A stretch of DNA of 64,000 nucleotides from Eupeodes corollae (taxonomy: Eukaryota > Arthropoda > Insecta > Diptera > Syrphidae): contig NC_079147.1 of assembly GCF_945859685.1 (NCBI RefSeq), positions 177,551,174-177,615,173 of the forward strand. Direction: 5' to 3'. Shown here piece after piece: positions 12,790 through 23,356 of this stretch. The position numbers were made by a program, and so were the translations under genes. Position 1 is the first letter of the stretch, and the number at the start of each line of letters is the position of its first letter. The notes below the pieces were generated by a model. That model was not told the origin of the DNA, searched no databases, and saw only the letters and a list, made by a program, of their open reading frames with translations.

Positions 12790-13345
12790 GTTTGAGGTAT
12801 ATAAGTGTTGCCGTAAATTTTAATGCAACAAAAACCAGCCTCTGGCTGTTTTGTTTTTCCTAGTTGTGGCTGCAAAATATCGGCAAAGTTGAGGAGAACC
12901 ATGGTCCCATAAGCCACATGTCCAATTTTAGCATACTCTTTCCAACATTTCACCGGTATATCAAGTATAAATGCTTCAATCTTGTCTTCCAATGCGTTAA
13001 TTGAATCGAACTTATATGATAGACATGAGCTTTAACATAGCTCCACAAAAAATAGTCTAAGGGCTTTAAATCGCATGATCTAGGCGGTCCCTAACGTGAA
13101 TTGAAATGATCACGAAATCGCCTCGCAATAAGACCATTGATAAGCATTGTGTGGCATGTGGCACCGTCTCGTTGAAACCACATGTCATAGAAGTCAAGTT
13201 CTTGCATTTTTGGAAAAAAACGTTGGATAACATATCACGGTTGCGCTCACCATTCACAGTTGCGTTACGATTCGTATCATCTTTGAAGAAGTACGGTCCA
13301 ATGATGCCACTAGCTCATTAACCGCACCAAAATTGTTACTTCTTC
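12790..13345 (-). pseudogene. Mariner-like (Tc1/mariner) transposase pseudogene
   Basis: The minus strand encodes the second half of a DDE/D transposase of the Tc1/mariner superfamily. Reading from 13,257: VNGER-like NGERNRDML, then after a frameshift DFYDMWFQRDGATCHT (second catalytic Asp in QRDGAT) and, past one in-frame stop, PPRSCDLKPLDYFLW (third catalytic Asp). A degenerate tail follows to about 12,800. At least one frameshift and one stop are present. The N-terminal DNA-binding half is missing, and no terminal inverted repeats were found. It separates two minus-strand copies of the CR1/Jockey-like LINE. Confidence 0.8.
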
Positions 13346-13467
13346 TGGATGCATTGGTAGCTGTTACAATACAAAAAAATTATCCTTTATTTCTATAGCC
13401 TATCATTTTCAAATATCTTTTTTCTATGCAAAAGATTGCTCTAGGGGCAGTTATATTCATTATTTTT

Positions 13468-14560
13468 GTACGAATGAAGACTTATAAGTTAGACCCAAAT
13501 CAGAAACGGTGAAATATGTCATGCACCATATTGAAAACCCTACCCGTTTAAGAATATAAGAACAAAAATCCAAGCCATAACGAAGCCCTGAGGAACATAA
13601 ACGTTTATTTTTTGATTTCAGGCTTGATACCATCTCATACAACTTGTATTGAAACGTAAGAAAGGTAGTTTTTAATTCAACGAAGAGATTCATGAATATC
13701 AAAATTACACATTTTAGATAAGAGAGCTTGTTGCCAAGCGTTATCAAATGCTTTTGAAATATCAAGTGCAATAAACTTTCTTTTTCCGAACGCATTTAAT
13801 AATTTGTTCGTGTTTTCGGTTAGATAAATAATCAAATCACCATTTGTACCTATTGCTACGACAGCCATACTGCTGGTCATTAAGAAGATTTTGTTCTTCG
13901 AGATATTTCTTAAGTTGATAATTAATCAGTGTGTCATGGAAAAAAGGGTCGTGAATGCAATAGGACTATATTGAGATTTGCTCCGAAGAAGAATTGTAGA
14001 AATTGAAATATGAAAAAGCTTAAGCAGTAGCTTTGCCAGGATGATAAAATACCTCTTCAGAACAATTAGGGGGCTACTAGGGAGTGCCATTATAAACAAG
14101 GGTTGTAGCCGTGGATGACGTTATGTTACGTACTCGTAAGTGTTTAAAAATGATCAAACATTGTTACTACCCTTGGGTTGTATTTTCTGCCTTAATTTCT
14201 GGTCATGCAAAAATTTGAACATGATTGTTACAGTTCTTCCAACCTATATATCGTTTACTAGGAGGTAAAAGTCATTAAGTAACAAAATCAAAATTTTTCA
14301 GGAGAGTGAAAAACGGAGAATATAAACTCAACCAACTTTATAGTATTTATGACAAATATATTCACTTAGTGACTTTTCATACTTATGGAAAATGATTACA
14401 TCAACACGCAACGACTTTCTCTCTAATTTGAAAAATATTGCACTTAGTAAACGGAAACTAACATCTCTGACCCTAATAATTTCTTTACAGCTCGAATCAA
14501 AGCATGAATTTCCGTTTAATTTATTCTTATAAATACATTTACACTTAATTTTTAAATTTA
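13468..14560 (-). mobile_element. CR1/Jockey-like LINE, degraded copy 2
   Basis: This minus-strand copy is aligned by eye to the copy at 10.4-12.8 kb. It shares the IALDISKAFD block (about 13,745-13,780), the NAxxQALLSKM segment and the tract encoding ScKEIIRVRDVSFR (about 14,445-14,505). Compared with the better copy it lacks the interval equivalent to about 10,985-11,340, which includes the FADD box, and has several frameshifts and stops. It is an old, deleted copy. Confidence 0.7.
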
Positions 14561-14689
14561 AGTGAAATAGTCGATGAAGCTGCAAAAATTTTACAATATG
14601 AACATTTAAAGCTAGAATATGAGATTTGGAATTGCTACCTTTGTAAAGAAATGTTACATAATAATGTATTTATTTTATAGAAGTGCCCA

Positions 14690-15030
14690 CTCTTCTTTCG
14701 CACACGTACTGTAGCTAGAATCCTAAAAAATCTCAAAATACACAAATCCTATGCGTAAGTTTATATCAATCCTTATCTTAAGGCTCCTTCTGAGTAGATA
14801 GCAAACAGCATTTGTCCAGTCTGTACCCAAAAAACTTAAATCATCCTTTCATTTCTAGGTATCGATTGGCGGCAGTATGGTTTTCGCTGTAAAAGTGCCA
14901 CTGGTGATTTCATCGAAAAGTAGAACAAATGTTTTGATTAATATTCCAAAAGCATTTGATAGATTTTGGGACTGTATATCGAAAGTGATTTCTCTTCTAA
15001 AATCTTTTAATGTGAAACCACAAGGAAAAC
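14690..15030 (+). mobile_element. CR1/Jockey-like LINE fragment, opposite strand
   Basis: On the plus strand short blocks of the same LINE appear in order: RTVARILKNLKIHKS, then a VPKK-like piece, then RQYGFRCKSATGDF, then NIPKAFDRFWD. The order and spacing match the RT domain of the 10.4-12.8 kb copy but with large losses. It faces copy 2 head-on, so the two form a loose inverted pair. Confidence 0.6.
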
Positions 15031-15550
15031 ATTTTATAACCTAAGCAGTGTATTGGTTTTCTAACTAAGCTTCTGATGACTTCTTCAAGCTTTTTTTCTG
15101 CGGTATCTGATAACGTATTTATTTATTTCGAAAACTACAACTTTTTTCAAAAATGCAACTTTTATCAATAAAAATGGAAAATGAATGGAAAATTGACAAT
15201 TCATATCATCGAAATAATTTTTAATTAATTTGTACCGATTTTCCTTCCAACGCCTTATCTGTATTTAGAAAGTAAAAACATATTGAATCGATTTCTTCTT
15301 TTCCACATTACTTCTCAGTGTGTGTTTAGTGTATTTTCGTATTAATAATAATTAATAACAATTTTATTGTAATAATTTCAAGTACGAATAATTCTAAAAA
15401 AAAATATTGTTCAAAGCCCCAATGAAGGATCCTTCAAATCGAACAATACATTTGAGTTAAAAAATGTAATTTTTGTTTATAATTATATTATATTAAATTT
15501 AATTAAATTAACAAATAAAATAAATAAGTAGATTGTATAACTTAACTCAC
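15031..15550. other. A/T-rich non-coding DNA (possible intron start)
   Basis: No gene or element is recognised. If the exon at 15,551-15,620 is real, this is the first part of its downstream intron on the minus strand. Confidence 0.35.
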
Positions 15551-15620
15551 CGGGTACAAAAATGAACAACGTAATCATCCATATCACGATTGCTTCCAAT
15601 CCTCTCAATTGTATTTCCAT
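15551..15620 (-). CDS. Candidate host first coding exon with signal peptide
   Basis: On the minus strand an ATG in good fly context (TAAA-ATG-G, 15,620-15,618) opens 23 codons. They read as a short polar start (MEIQLRGLEA) followed by a hydrophobic core (IVIWMITLFIFVP), then end at a strong splice donor, CCCG|GTGAGT (GT at 15,550-15,549). The intron phase is 1, which is typical after signal peptides of extracellular and immunoglobulin-type proteins. An in-frame ATG four codons upstream (15,632) is an alternative start; a stop lies further upstream. Nothing downstream on this strand looks like a second exon, so it would lie across a long intron, perhaps outside the window. The protein family is not recognised. 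Seen: ORF, hydrophobic core, donor. Inferred: host gene. Confidence 0.45.
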
Positions 15621-15632
15621 TTTAATTGGCAT

Positions 15633-18230
15633 CTTATTGTTGTTATTTCGTCGTCCTTTTATTTTCCAATTTGTTTATTTTTATTTATACAAAAAGGAAA
15701 AGTACAACAACAAAAAAGCGAAAAAATCAAGAGAAATTTCGTAGTTACACTGATGTTTATATTTATTTCGTTAAATTATATGCAATGTACCGTAAAATTG
15801 ATTACAGGTCCTAAGGTTTCATTCGAAAATTGTATGGAAACCGTTTTTTTTTGTAATGTATATTCCTTCTTTATTTTGTTTTTTTTTTTTGGAAAAAATG
15901 TAATAAAAAGAATCCAATAAGCACAGGAAGGTATACGAAAATTGTTTGTCTTTTTTTTGTTACGTATTCACATGCCTCTCCTTTCCAGGTTCGTCCTTTT
16001 TTTACTATAACTACTAGCACTGATACTATTGCGACTGCCACCCACTGCCTCTGCTTTCAGTGTGTTTCTCCATTTGAAGTGTTTAAAGAAGTGTCCTTTT
16101 GAGCCACTTCACTCAAGTGTGAAAGCAATTTACTACGAGGACTGTCGCTGATGCAACTGCTGTTGCCAGTTTTTGCGGTAAAGGATGAAATGTGTCCTTT
16201 TTAACGGCTTCGCTAGGTAAAAATGGGGTGGAGAAGGTATATACCATCCGCTTTTATAGATAGGTGCCAAGATATATACATATAAGTAAGTGCACCACAA
16301 CTTCACACCTTTATGTGCATACGGTATCCTGTATAGACTGCAGCTATGTGTATAGTCGCTTCCTATAAAGACTCCTTCCTCTGTGTGATGTGCAAAAGAT
16401 GGAATGTGTCTGTTTCAAGCTTTTCTGCGCACTCTGTTGATAGCAATGATAACGCGGCAGATGTTGCAATTCGCTCCAAAAACAAAACAAAATGGAAAAA
16501 ACTCGCTCCAAAAGGATGAGTGAGAAACAGTGTTGTCTATAGTTTGGAGAAGTATAGGTACCTAGAAAGTACAACGATGAGTATATATTATGGAAAAGGA
16601 AGTGTATGTTGCATCAAAGACTAGAGGGCACATGAACGCAATTCAATTTAACCATAAAGCTTCCTAGAAATGATGACACTGTGTGGCAGGTAAGCATTAT
16701 CTAGTAACAGAACATCAGTTGGTATAGTCCTGTAGCGCTTCTATAGCGTTCGCATAAAGAAGCAGAAACTAAAGTAAGTTTTATCTAGATACTTTACGTC
16801 GTCCTCCTGATGCTGTCAAATAAACTTTTAATAGACCGCTGCACTTTTGAGTCGTTTTGTTATTCCATATTTACTATTTTTTAGTTTTTAATTTAATTTT
16901 TTTTATTTTCGTTCTTTTTTTCTTCGTTCGTTGTTTTTACTCCCTTCGTATATTTTTTGTGTACATAATTAGTTTAATGAAAGTTTTAATTGCAAAGCTA
17001 GGTAGATTAAGGGATTGTGAAATGCTTTAACGGGATTTCAAGTTGAATCTATTGTTCTCCTGGAAATATACATAAACAAAAATAAAATCAATTGTTAGAA
17101 AATGGATGAATAATAATAATCCAACAAAATAGAAATAGAATGAAAAAAAGAACTAATATTCAAATGGAAAAACGAAAGTCCCCCTGCTTCCTGTCACCTT
17201 TGAAGTAAGTAGTTTTGTATCTTTGTATGTATAGGTCGAGGTATGTTATACAACAAAAAAATCACCCAGGACGACAGCGACGACATTTATTTTATTCACT
17301 ATATTCCTAGGCAAAGGAATTCAAATCAGACAAAAGGACGAAATAAAAAGGAAAAAAAGCGGACAAGGAAATGGGAAGTGGTATTGTAGAATTTTTCAAT
17401 TGAATGTAAACAGGAAAATGAACAGAACAGAAAAAGAGAAAAAGGATACAATTTCTACATCGGTACGAGTACCTACTACAAACAAATTAGAGAAAGATTA
17501 GAAAAAAAATTAATACAAAATAGAAAAGAAATTGAAAATGGTAATAAATTAATTTTTATAGGGCTTGTCGATAAACTTTGATGTTAATGTGTAAGTAAAT
17601 TAAGTAAAGTTCAATCACTGATGCGTTGATCTGATAGAATTTCCGAATCAATGAGGTTTATTCTTTTTTTGTTTCGTTTGTTTTGTTTTCCAAATGGATA
17701 AACACACAAACATTTCACAGAGGTGGGGGCGGGTTAAATGTAGGTTATTTATATATTTGGTTGTTTACATTGTGCAGTGCAAAAATAGAAATGTCGGAAT
17801 CTTAATAGATTTTCGAACGACAAAAGTCAAACAAATTTTTTTTTTCATTTTTATTAAGGATACAAAGGACATAGGAGATATGTTTTTTTTAGGCCAACAA
17901 ACTATGAGATACAGATTTTTTATGATCAAAAGCTTAGGATTTAAATCTGGTTAAGTGATGATTCCAAAATTAGTTTATATGTTTAAAATCAACGTCAAAA
18001 TAAACATGAACAAAATCATTTTGTATTTCCTCCGAGAAAAATGCTTTTCAAGTTTTTAAATCCTTAAGCTCAAGTATTTCAGTACCCGATACATGGTACG
18101 TACATGTGATGAAATACTTGAAAATACTTATATCACTAGAAAATTTTAATTTTATAAAAAATGCTTCCCGACTTTCAAATGGTAGACATGTGCATTCAAG
18201 AGGACACAAGCGTCCACAGCTTTTTCTCAA
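15633..18230. other. Possible 5' flank of the 15.6-kb exon; non-coding
   Basis: No element is recognised here. It has higher complexity than the surrounding repeats, with non-repetitive stretches at about 15,980-16,250 and 16,380-16,560. If the minus-strand exon at 15.6 kb is real, this region should contain its 5' UTR and perhaps a promoter. I could not fix a start site. Confidence 0.3.
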
Positions 18231-18699
18231 AACCCACCTCTGTCTATCAACTCCTACTCTCACCTCCCCGCTGTGAACATCGGGTGCCTAGTACCTAAAC
18301 TGGAGATTGGGTTTCAACCCCAGTGGAAAGTTGTTGGGGGCAGCAAACAAGAGAGGGGGGAAGAGGTGTTTCCACTACGGCACCTCTCCTTATCCAGGCG
18401 GCAGCGGACGAATTCTCGAGATGGAATCAAAGGTGGCGTCTACAGTTCCAGTGAGGTGGAACTACTTAGAGAACACCTTATAGGGCTTCTTCGACATATT
18501 CGGAGCCCAGTCCTGTAAGGAGCGGTTTATCCGGCTCCCCTTCCTTAGAGTTATACTAAGGATCTGGCCCTCCAGGTTGGGGGTTGTGCCGTCGGGGTGA
18601 CTTCCTGGCCACATAAAAAATACCTTTAGTTTCGAAGCACCAACAAGCCTCGGATAGGGACGGATTCACTGTTGACAACCCACGCAAACGAAATAGGGA

Positions 18700-19753
18700 C
18701 AATGAACTTCGGATATGTACGTGGAATGTTAGGTCCCTTAACAGACCACGTGCAGCCGAACAATTGGCCTTGCAGCCCTAAACTGCTGCAAGGCAGATAT
18801 TACAGCCATCCAAGAAGTGCAATGGGATGGACCGGGCAAACGCAAACTACGAGTAAAAGACTGCGATATCTACTACGGCGACTGCTGCCGACAACAAAGA
18901 CAGCGTCTACTTGGGTGTGGATTTGTTGTTAGAAATAGGCTCAGGCAAAAAGTCTTGAGTTTCAACAGTGTGAGAGATTGCATCACGACAATCCGCATCA
19001 AGGCTAAATTCGCCAACATAAGCCTAATATGCGCGGCGCGCGCATGCCCCAATAAAGGAGAAAGATGAAGACACCAAAGACATATTCTTCGAGCTCTTGG
19101 ACAAGACATATGAGCAGTGCCCTGGCTATGACATTAAAATTGTCTTAAGAGATTTTAATGCCAAGCTAGGAAGAGAAGACATCTTTGGTGGCATAATCGG
19201 GAGATAGAGCCTGCACGACACCACCTCCGACAACGGATTCAGGCTGGTCGATTTCGATGCGAGACTTTCTGGTAGCTAGCTCGCAGTTCACGCATCTTGA
19301 TATGAACAAGGGGACATGGATATCTCCTGATCAATTAACCGTCAACCAGATTGACCACAATGCAATCGACGCACGATACTTCTCCAGTATCCAGGATATC
19401 CGAACATTCCGAGAGGCCAACATTGACTCGGACCACTACCTCGTTGTAGCCAAGGTACGGCTACGGATATCCCGATCCAAGCCAAAACAAGGAAGTACTG
19501 TGAGAAGATTCGACGTTAGACGGCTACAATCGCAAGAGACTGCCATGTCCTTTTCCGATCGAGTCTCTAGTAACCTCTTAAGGAATCCTATGCTGCCTGC
19601 ATTAAGCATTGAAAACCAGTGGCAACATTGCCTTGCAGCCATCCGAGATGCCGCCTCTGAAGTGCTAGGTTCACACGGCCTCCATAGCGAAACCCCTGGT
19701 TTGACGACGAATGACGGCAAGCGCACGCAGCGAAACAAGAGGCATACAAAACG
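18700..19753 (+). pseudogene. LINE apurinic-type endonuclease, frameshifted
   Basis: The endonuclease would nick target DNA to prime reverse transcription. Blocks appear in order but in changing frames: RICTWNVRSL-like near 18,710; a broken QEVQWDGP-like block near 18,810; VRDCITTIRIKAKFANISLIC (18,970-19,035); VLRDFNAKLGRED (19,145-19,180, with the usual Gly before Asp-Phe-Asn replaced); then LVASSQFTHLDMNKGTWISP, NQIDHNAIDARYFSS and NIDSDHYLVVAK (19,257-19,460). A TAG stop lies at about 19,204. A 189-codon ORF covers 19,257-19,826, but its last part is out of frame with the RT ORF. Not functional. Confidence 0.75.
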
Positions 19754-21031
19754 GTGCTGCACAAAAGGACTAGAGCTGCTCGCGAGCTCTACGAGCAGAA
19801 GAGGAGAGAGGAACATCTGCTTCTAAGATGGAAAAAAAGAGAGCATGAGAAGCGCGCGATCGGGGAGATAGAGGGATGTCACAACAGAAATAAGGTTCGT
19901 ACATTTTATCAAAAGGTAAAAAAAACCTCCCAAGGGTACCAGCCACGAACCGAAGCCTGTAAAGACGATCAGGGAAACATCGTAGTAAAGCCGCAGTTGA
20001 TGCTGAGAATATGGAAAGACCACTTCTCCAAATTATATAACGGCGATGACGAACCGAATTTCGCTGTAAGGGAGATAGAACCACTCAACCTCGGCGACGC
20101 AGATCAACAATTCCGCCTACCCGACCTTGACGAAGTGAAGATAGCTATATCGAAACTTAAGTCAAGCAAAGCTGCTAGAGCTGACGGCATCGCTGCCGAA
20201 CTATTCAAAGCAGCAGGCGATGACTTGGTACGGAGCATGCACCAACTCATCTGCAAAATATGGTCGGAAGTAAGCATGCCCGATGAGTGGAATTTCAGCA
20301 TAGTGTGCCCGATACATAAGAAAGGAGACCCTCTAAACTGCGCCAACTACAGAGGCATCAGTCTCCTTAACAGTGCGTATAAAATCCTCACTGCCGTATT
20401 ATGTGAACGTCTGAAGCCATTCGTCAACTTTAGGACTTTTGTCTATCTAGGCACCGCTATTAACACAGACAACGACACCAGCGCTGAAATCAAACGAAGA
20501 ATAACTCTTGCAAATCGCTGCTTCTTTGGACTTACAAGGCAACTGAGAAGTAAAGTTCTCTCTCGAGCATCTATAATCACCATCTATAAGACACTCATCA
20601 TCCCGGTTCTCATTTATGGCGCTGAGGCCTGGACCCTGTCAAAGAAAGATGAGAGCGTCTTAGGATGCTTCGAGAGAAAAATTCTTTGGGTGATTTTTGG
20701 TCCCGTAAGCATAGATGGAGAATGGAGGAGAAGATATTACGACGAACTGTACGGGCTGTACAGCGACACTGACCTAGTTAGCAGAATTGAAGTCCAACGG
20801 CTTAAATGGCTAGGTCATGTAGAGCGGATGGACATCAACGCTCCAGCCAGGAAGGTCTTCGAATCCAATCCCGAGGGACGGCGCAGTAGAGGAAGACCGC
20901 GACTCAGGTGGCGCACCCAGGTGGGAGAGGACCTCAACCAACTTGGCGTGCGAAACTGGAGACAGCTAGCTAGGGACCGAGCTGGCTGGAGACGCATGCT
21001 GGTTGAGGCCCAGGTCCACCCCGGACTGTAG
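19754..21031 (+). CDS. LINE RT ORF with in-frame loss of catalytic core
   Basis: A 425-codon open frame encodes an RTE-like ORF2 minus its centre. The first half has a basic Arg/Lys/Glu-rich region, WKDHFSKLYNGDD (about residue 90), AARADGIAAELF (about 140, family form GxDGIxAEL), WSEVSMPDEWNFSIVCPIHK and NYRGISLLNSAYKIL (about 195-210). Then LKPFVN runs straight into FRTFVYLGTAIN near 20,431. The family normally has the fingers-palm core here, including the YADD box (seen in another copy at 41.8 kb). After the junction come IYKTLIIPVLIYGAEAWTL, WLGHVERM and GRRSRGRPRLRW, ending at a normal stop just before the tail. The frame stays open over the deletion. It cannot be an active RT. Confidence 0.8.
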   Translation: MLHKRTRAARELYEQKRREEHLLLRWKKREHEKRAIGEIEGCHNRNKVRTFYQKVKKTSQGYQPRTEACKDDQGNIVVKPQLMLRIWKDHFSKLYNGDDEPNFAVREIEPLNLGDADQQFRLPDLDEVKIAISKLKSSKAARADGIAAELFKAAGDDLVRSMHQLICKIWSEVSMPDEWNFSIVCPIHKKGDPLNCANYRGISLLNSAYKILTAVLCERLKPFVNFRTFVYLGTAINTDNDTSAEIKRRITLANRCFFGLTRQLRSKVLSRASIITIYKTLIIPVLIYGAEAWTLSKKDESVLGCFERKILWVIFGPVSIDGEWRRRYYDELYGLYSDTDLVSRIEVQRLKWLGHVERMDINAPARKVFESNPEGRRSRGRPRLRWRTQVGEDLNQLGVRNWRQLARDRAGWRRMLVEAQVHPGL

Positions 21032-21062
21032 TGCCACCTTAAGTAAGTAAGTAAGTAAGTAC

Positions 21063-21699
21063 TTCCCCTTATAAAACTGTTTAATCAAAACGAGTGTTGT
21101 CGTTGTCGACGAAATGCCGCTTCCAAAATCCATCCGAAATGTAAAAAAAGTAGCGTGATTTTGCTGTTTATAAGATCATATGAGTTAATATATGTTTATA
21201 AAGGTATAGGTTCTAAAAAGGTGATGTGGAAATAATAAAGGGCAGATATTTGAATGCACCAGAAATATTCCACATAAACGGGAGCTAAGGTTTTTCGCTG
21301 AAAACCATAAAGTTTAATTCCTAAAATGTTACTAAACACAAAAATTGTTTACAAACCATACAAAGTTAAAAAAAAGCCAGAAAACTTAAACGAACGTCGT
21401 AACGCTGAAATAAGTTTTAAAAGAGAGGCTGGGATGCGACCCAAACTGATAACTTCCCATCCCGTCTGTTTATTGGTCTTGCTTAAAAGTTTGGAGGTTT
21501 TCGTGTTGGGTTAAAAAATTATTCTTAACAATTTAAAAATTATTAATAATATTTTTAATATACCTGATGAAAGAATTAAGTTTCAAAATCTAGTTTTGTT
21601 AAATCTTTTGATTTTTAGTGGAAAACAGATTTTTACCAATTTTAGTAGAATTTCTTATTATTTTTATTTGTTGTATAAACAAATACAAATTTGATCAAT
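21063..21699. other. A/T-rich non-coding DNA
   Basis: No gene or recognised repeat is seen. Confidence 0.35.
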
Positions 21700-22220
21700 G
21701 AAATTAATTTAAGAGGTATCGCGGACCGAACATCAATTTTTACCAAATTTGCGTACTGTTTTTATAAAAAAAAAACTACTGAAAACAATATTTTCTGTGA
21801 TATAAAATAAGTTTGAATAAATTTTTATCAAATTGATTTTTGTTTTATGTTTTTATTTTTTGTAAAAAAAACCTGTCAATTCGAACTTTCTCAAAATTTT
21901 ATCGAAATCAATATTTCTTATAAGATAAATATTTCAATGTCTAAAAACAATCTTAATAACTTTTTTTAAATTTTTGTTTAGGTTTTTATTTTTTGTAAGA
22001 TTTTTCTCAAAATTTTTCCGAATGTTGAAACAATATTTCTTGTAAGTTAAAATTAGCCGGAAGGCATAATCTTAAATTTTTGAAAATATATTTTTACCAA
22101 CTTATACGGTTTTTTTATTTTTATAATTTTGATTTTTCTCAAAATTTTGCCAGATATTAAAACAGTTATTTTCGCTGCAAAAATTGTTTTGGAGATGAAA
22201 TCATTTTTTATTAGTAATTA
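21700..22220. repeat. A/T-rich satellite-like repeat, inverse orientation
   Basis: Recurring phrases TTTAGGTTTTTATTTTTTGTAA, TTTCTCAAAATTTT and CAATATTTCTTATAAG are reverse complements of the unit vocabulary at 5,990-6,545. Two or three degenerate units are visible. Related words also occur near 55,370-55,400. Non-coding. Confidence 0.45.
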
Positions 22221-23035
22221 ATTAAAAATGTCGTTACGCTTAAAATATTTTGGCTGGCTGGGCTTTGAGAATCGTGTAAACAGTGAGATAAATATGGGGG
22301 GGGGGGTATGCTGCCAATGTGCTCCAAAACCTGTAGTAAGCCAAAGCAAGGGGGTTACATAATTTCACTATTTTTACGAAATAATGCTGTGTGTTCTGTA
22401 ACCAAACAAAATTAAGCCAAACATATTTGTTACTCTTTCTTGACGTTCCGAATTTTCAGCCAATCTGACATTGTTTTTGTTTATGCAATAAAATTCAAAA
22501 CAATAAACAAACATTTTGGCTCAAATGTTGAAAAAAATGAAATCTTTTATACGATATCTCAAATAGTATAATAGTAATTTATTTTAAAATTGATTTGGGC
22601 GAAACAAAATTTATTTTGGGACTTGTGTCATTTCTCTCTGAAAACGTTTTTGGGCGATAGATCAATTTTTAAGTGAGATGACATTTTTTTCTTTTCTTTT
22701 TATTTTAAATTCCAAAAAACTCGAAGAAGTTTTAACACCCAATATGTTTCGTAATACAACAATGAAATTTTAATAAAATTGGTTTGGGATTTTTACGTTT
22801 TTTTTTTTTTTTTGCCGCCACTTTCATCCCAACTTTCTATAACTTTCGGTAAATGAAAAGACTTCTCTTGCATAACGTAGGGGTTTTATTACCCTCACAC
22901 GAAAGCTTTGTTTTTTTACGTCACCATTTAATTAAAAATAAGACTTATCTGTATAATCATAATCGCATGCAGTGGAATTTAACCGTAAACGAAAAAATGC
23001 TGAAGCTTAAGCTATTTGGCAGACCAGACCTATAT
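22221..23035. other. Non-coding DNA with G10 and T-rich runs
   Basis: A run of ten G lies at about 22,297-22,306 and a long T run at 22,798-22,814. No gene is recognised. Confidence 0.35.
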
Positions 23036-23049
23036 GGTTTTTGGTTATA

Positions 23050-23342
23050 AAAATAAATAAATAAATTAGGTGACGCAAGAGTCCGTGAAGAACCAGGGCC
23101 TAGTGTCTTACAACTCTCAACCATTCCTGTGTGCGAGTAATTGCAGGGATGGAAGGGACCTACAGTTTATATGCCGAATCCGGAAGCACTTTTTCATGAC
23201 AAGAATTACTATTGGAGAATTTGTCAATTCCTCGCAAGAGGCAGTACCCGTGAATAAAAACTTTAGGAGGAACAGGCAGGGGTCAAACCCAAGACCTCTC
23301 GCATAAAGTCCAACGCACTTACCATTATGCCACGGGTACACG
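23050..23342 (-). repeat. tRNA-derived SINE, minus orientation, 14-bp TSD
   Basis: On the minus strand the element begins with GTACCCGTGGCATAATGG (box A region, TGGCATAATGG), followed by TTGGGTTTGACCCC (box B region), i.e. a Pol III promoter derived from a tRNA. The body contains GGGTACTGCCTCTTGCGAGG and GTCATGAAAAA, and the 3' end is an A/T tail of TTTA units (23,050-23,068). It is flanked by a perfect 14-bp target-site duplication, GGTTTTTGGTTATA (23,036-23,049 and 23,343-23,356), direct proof of retroposition. A second copy lies at 55,926-56,240. A SINE is non-coding and needs a LINE RT in trans. Confidence 0.9.
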
Positions 23343-23356
23343 GGTTTTTGGTTATA

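Larger units (their letters stand above)
18235..21062 (+). mobile_element. RTE-like LINE with (TAAG)n tail, RT core deleted
   Basis: This plus-strand non-LTR retrotransposon is distinctly more GC-rich than its surroundings. It has a 5' UTR (about 18,235-18,690), an endonuclease region with frameshifts (about 18,700-19,750), an RT/C-terminal ORF (19,754-21,031) and a simple-repeat tail of TAAG/AAGT units (21,039-21,062). Endonuclease signs include CTWNVRSLN-like and ALQEVRW-like starts in broken frames, DFNAKLGRED and the DSDHYLVVAK block. Tails of short tandem repeats and the WLGHVERM / GRPRLRW C-terminal series are characteristic of RTE-like insect LINEs. The ends are estimated by composition. 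Confidence 0.8.

Noticed and set aside
15562..15744. Plus-strand 60-codon ORF with hydrophobic residues
   Set aside because: It is the complement of the minus-strand exon candidate and continues into Lys/Asn-rich noise; the minus reading has the donor and signal-peptide pattern.
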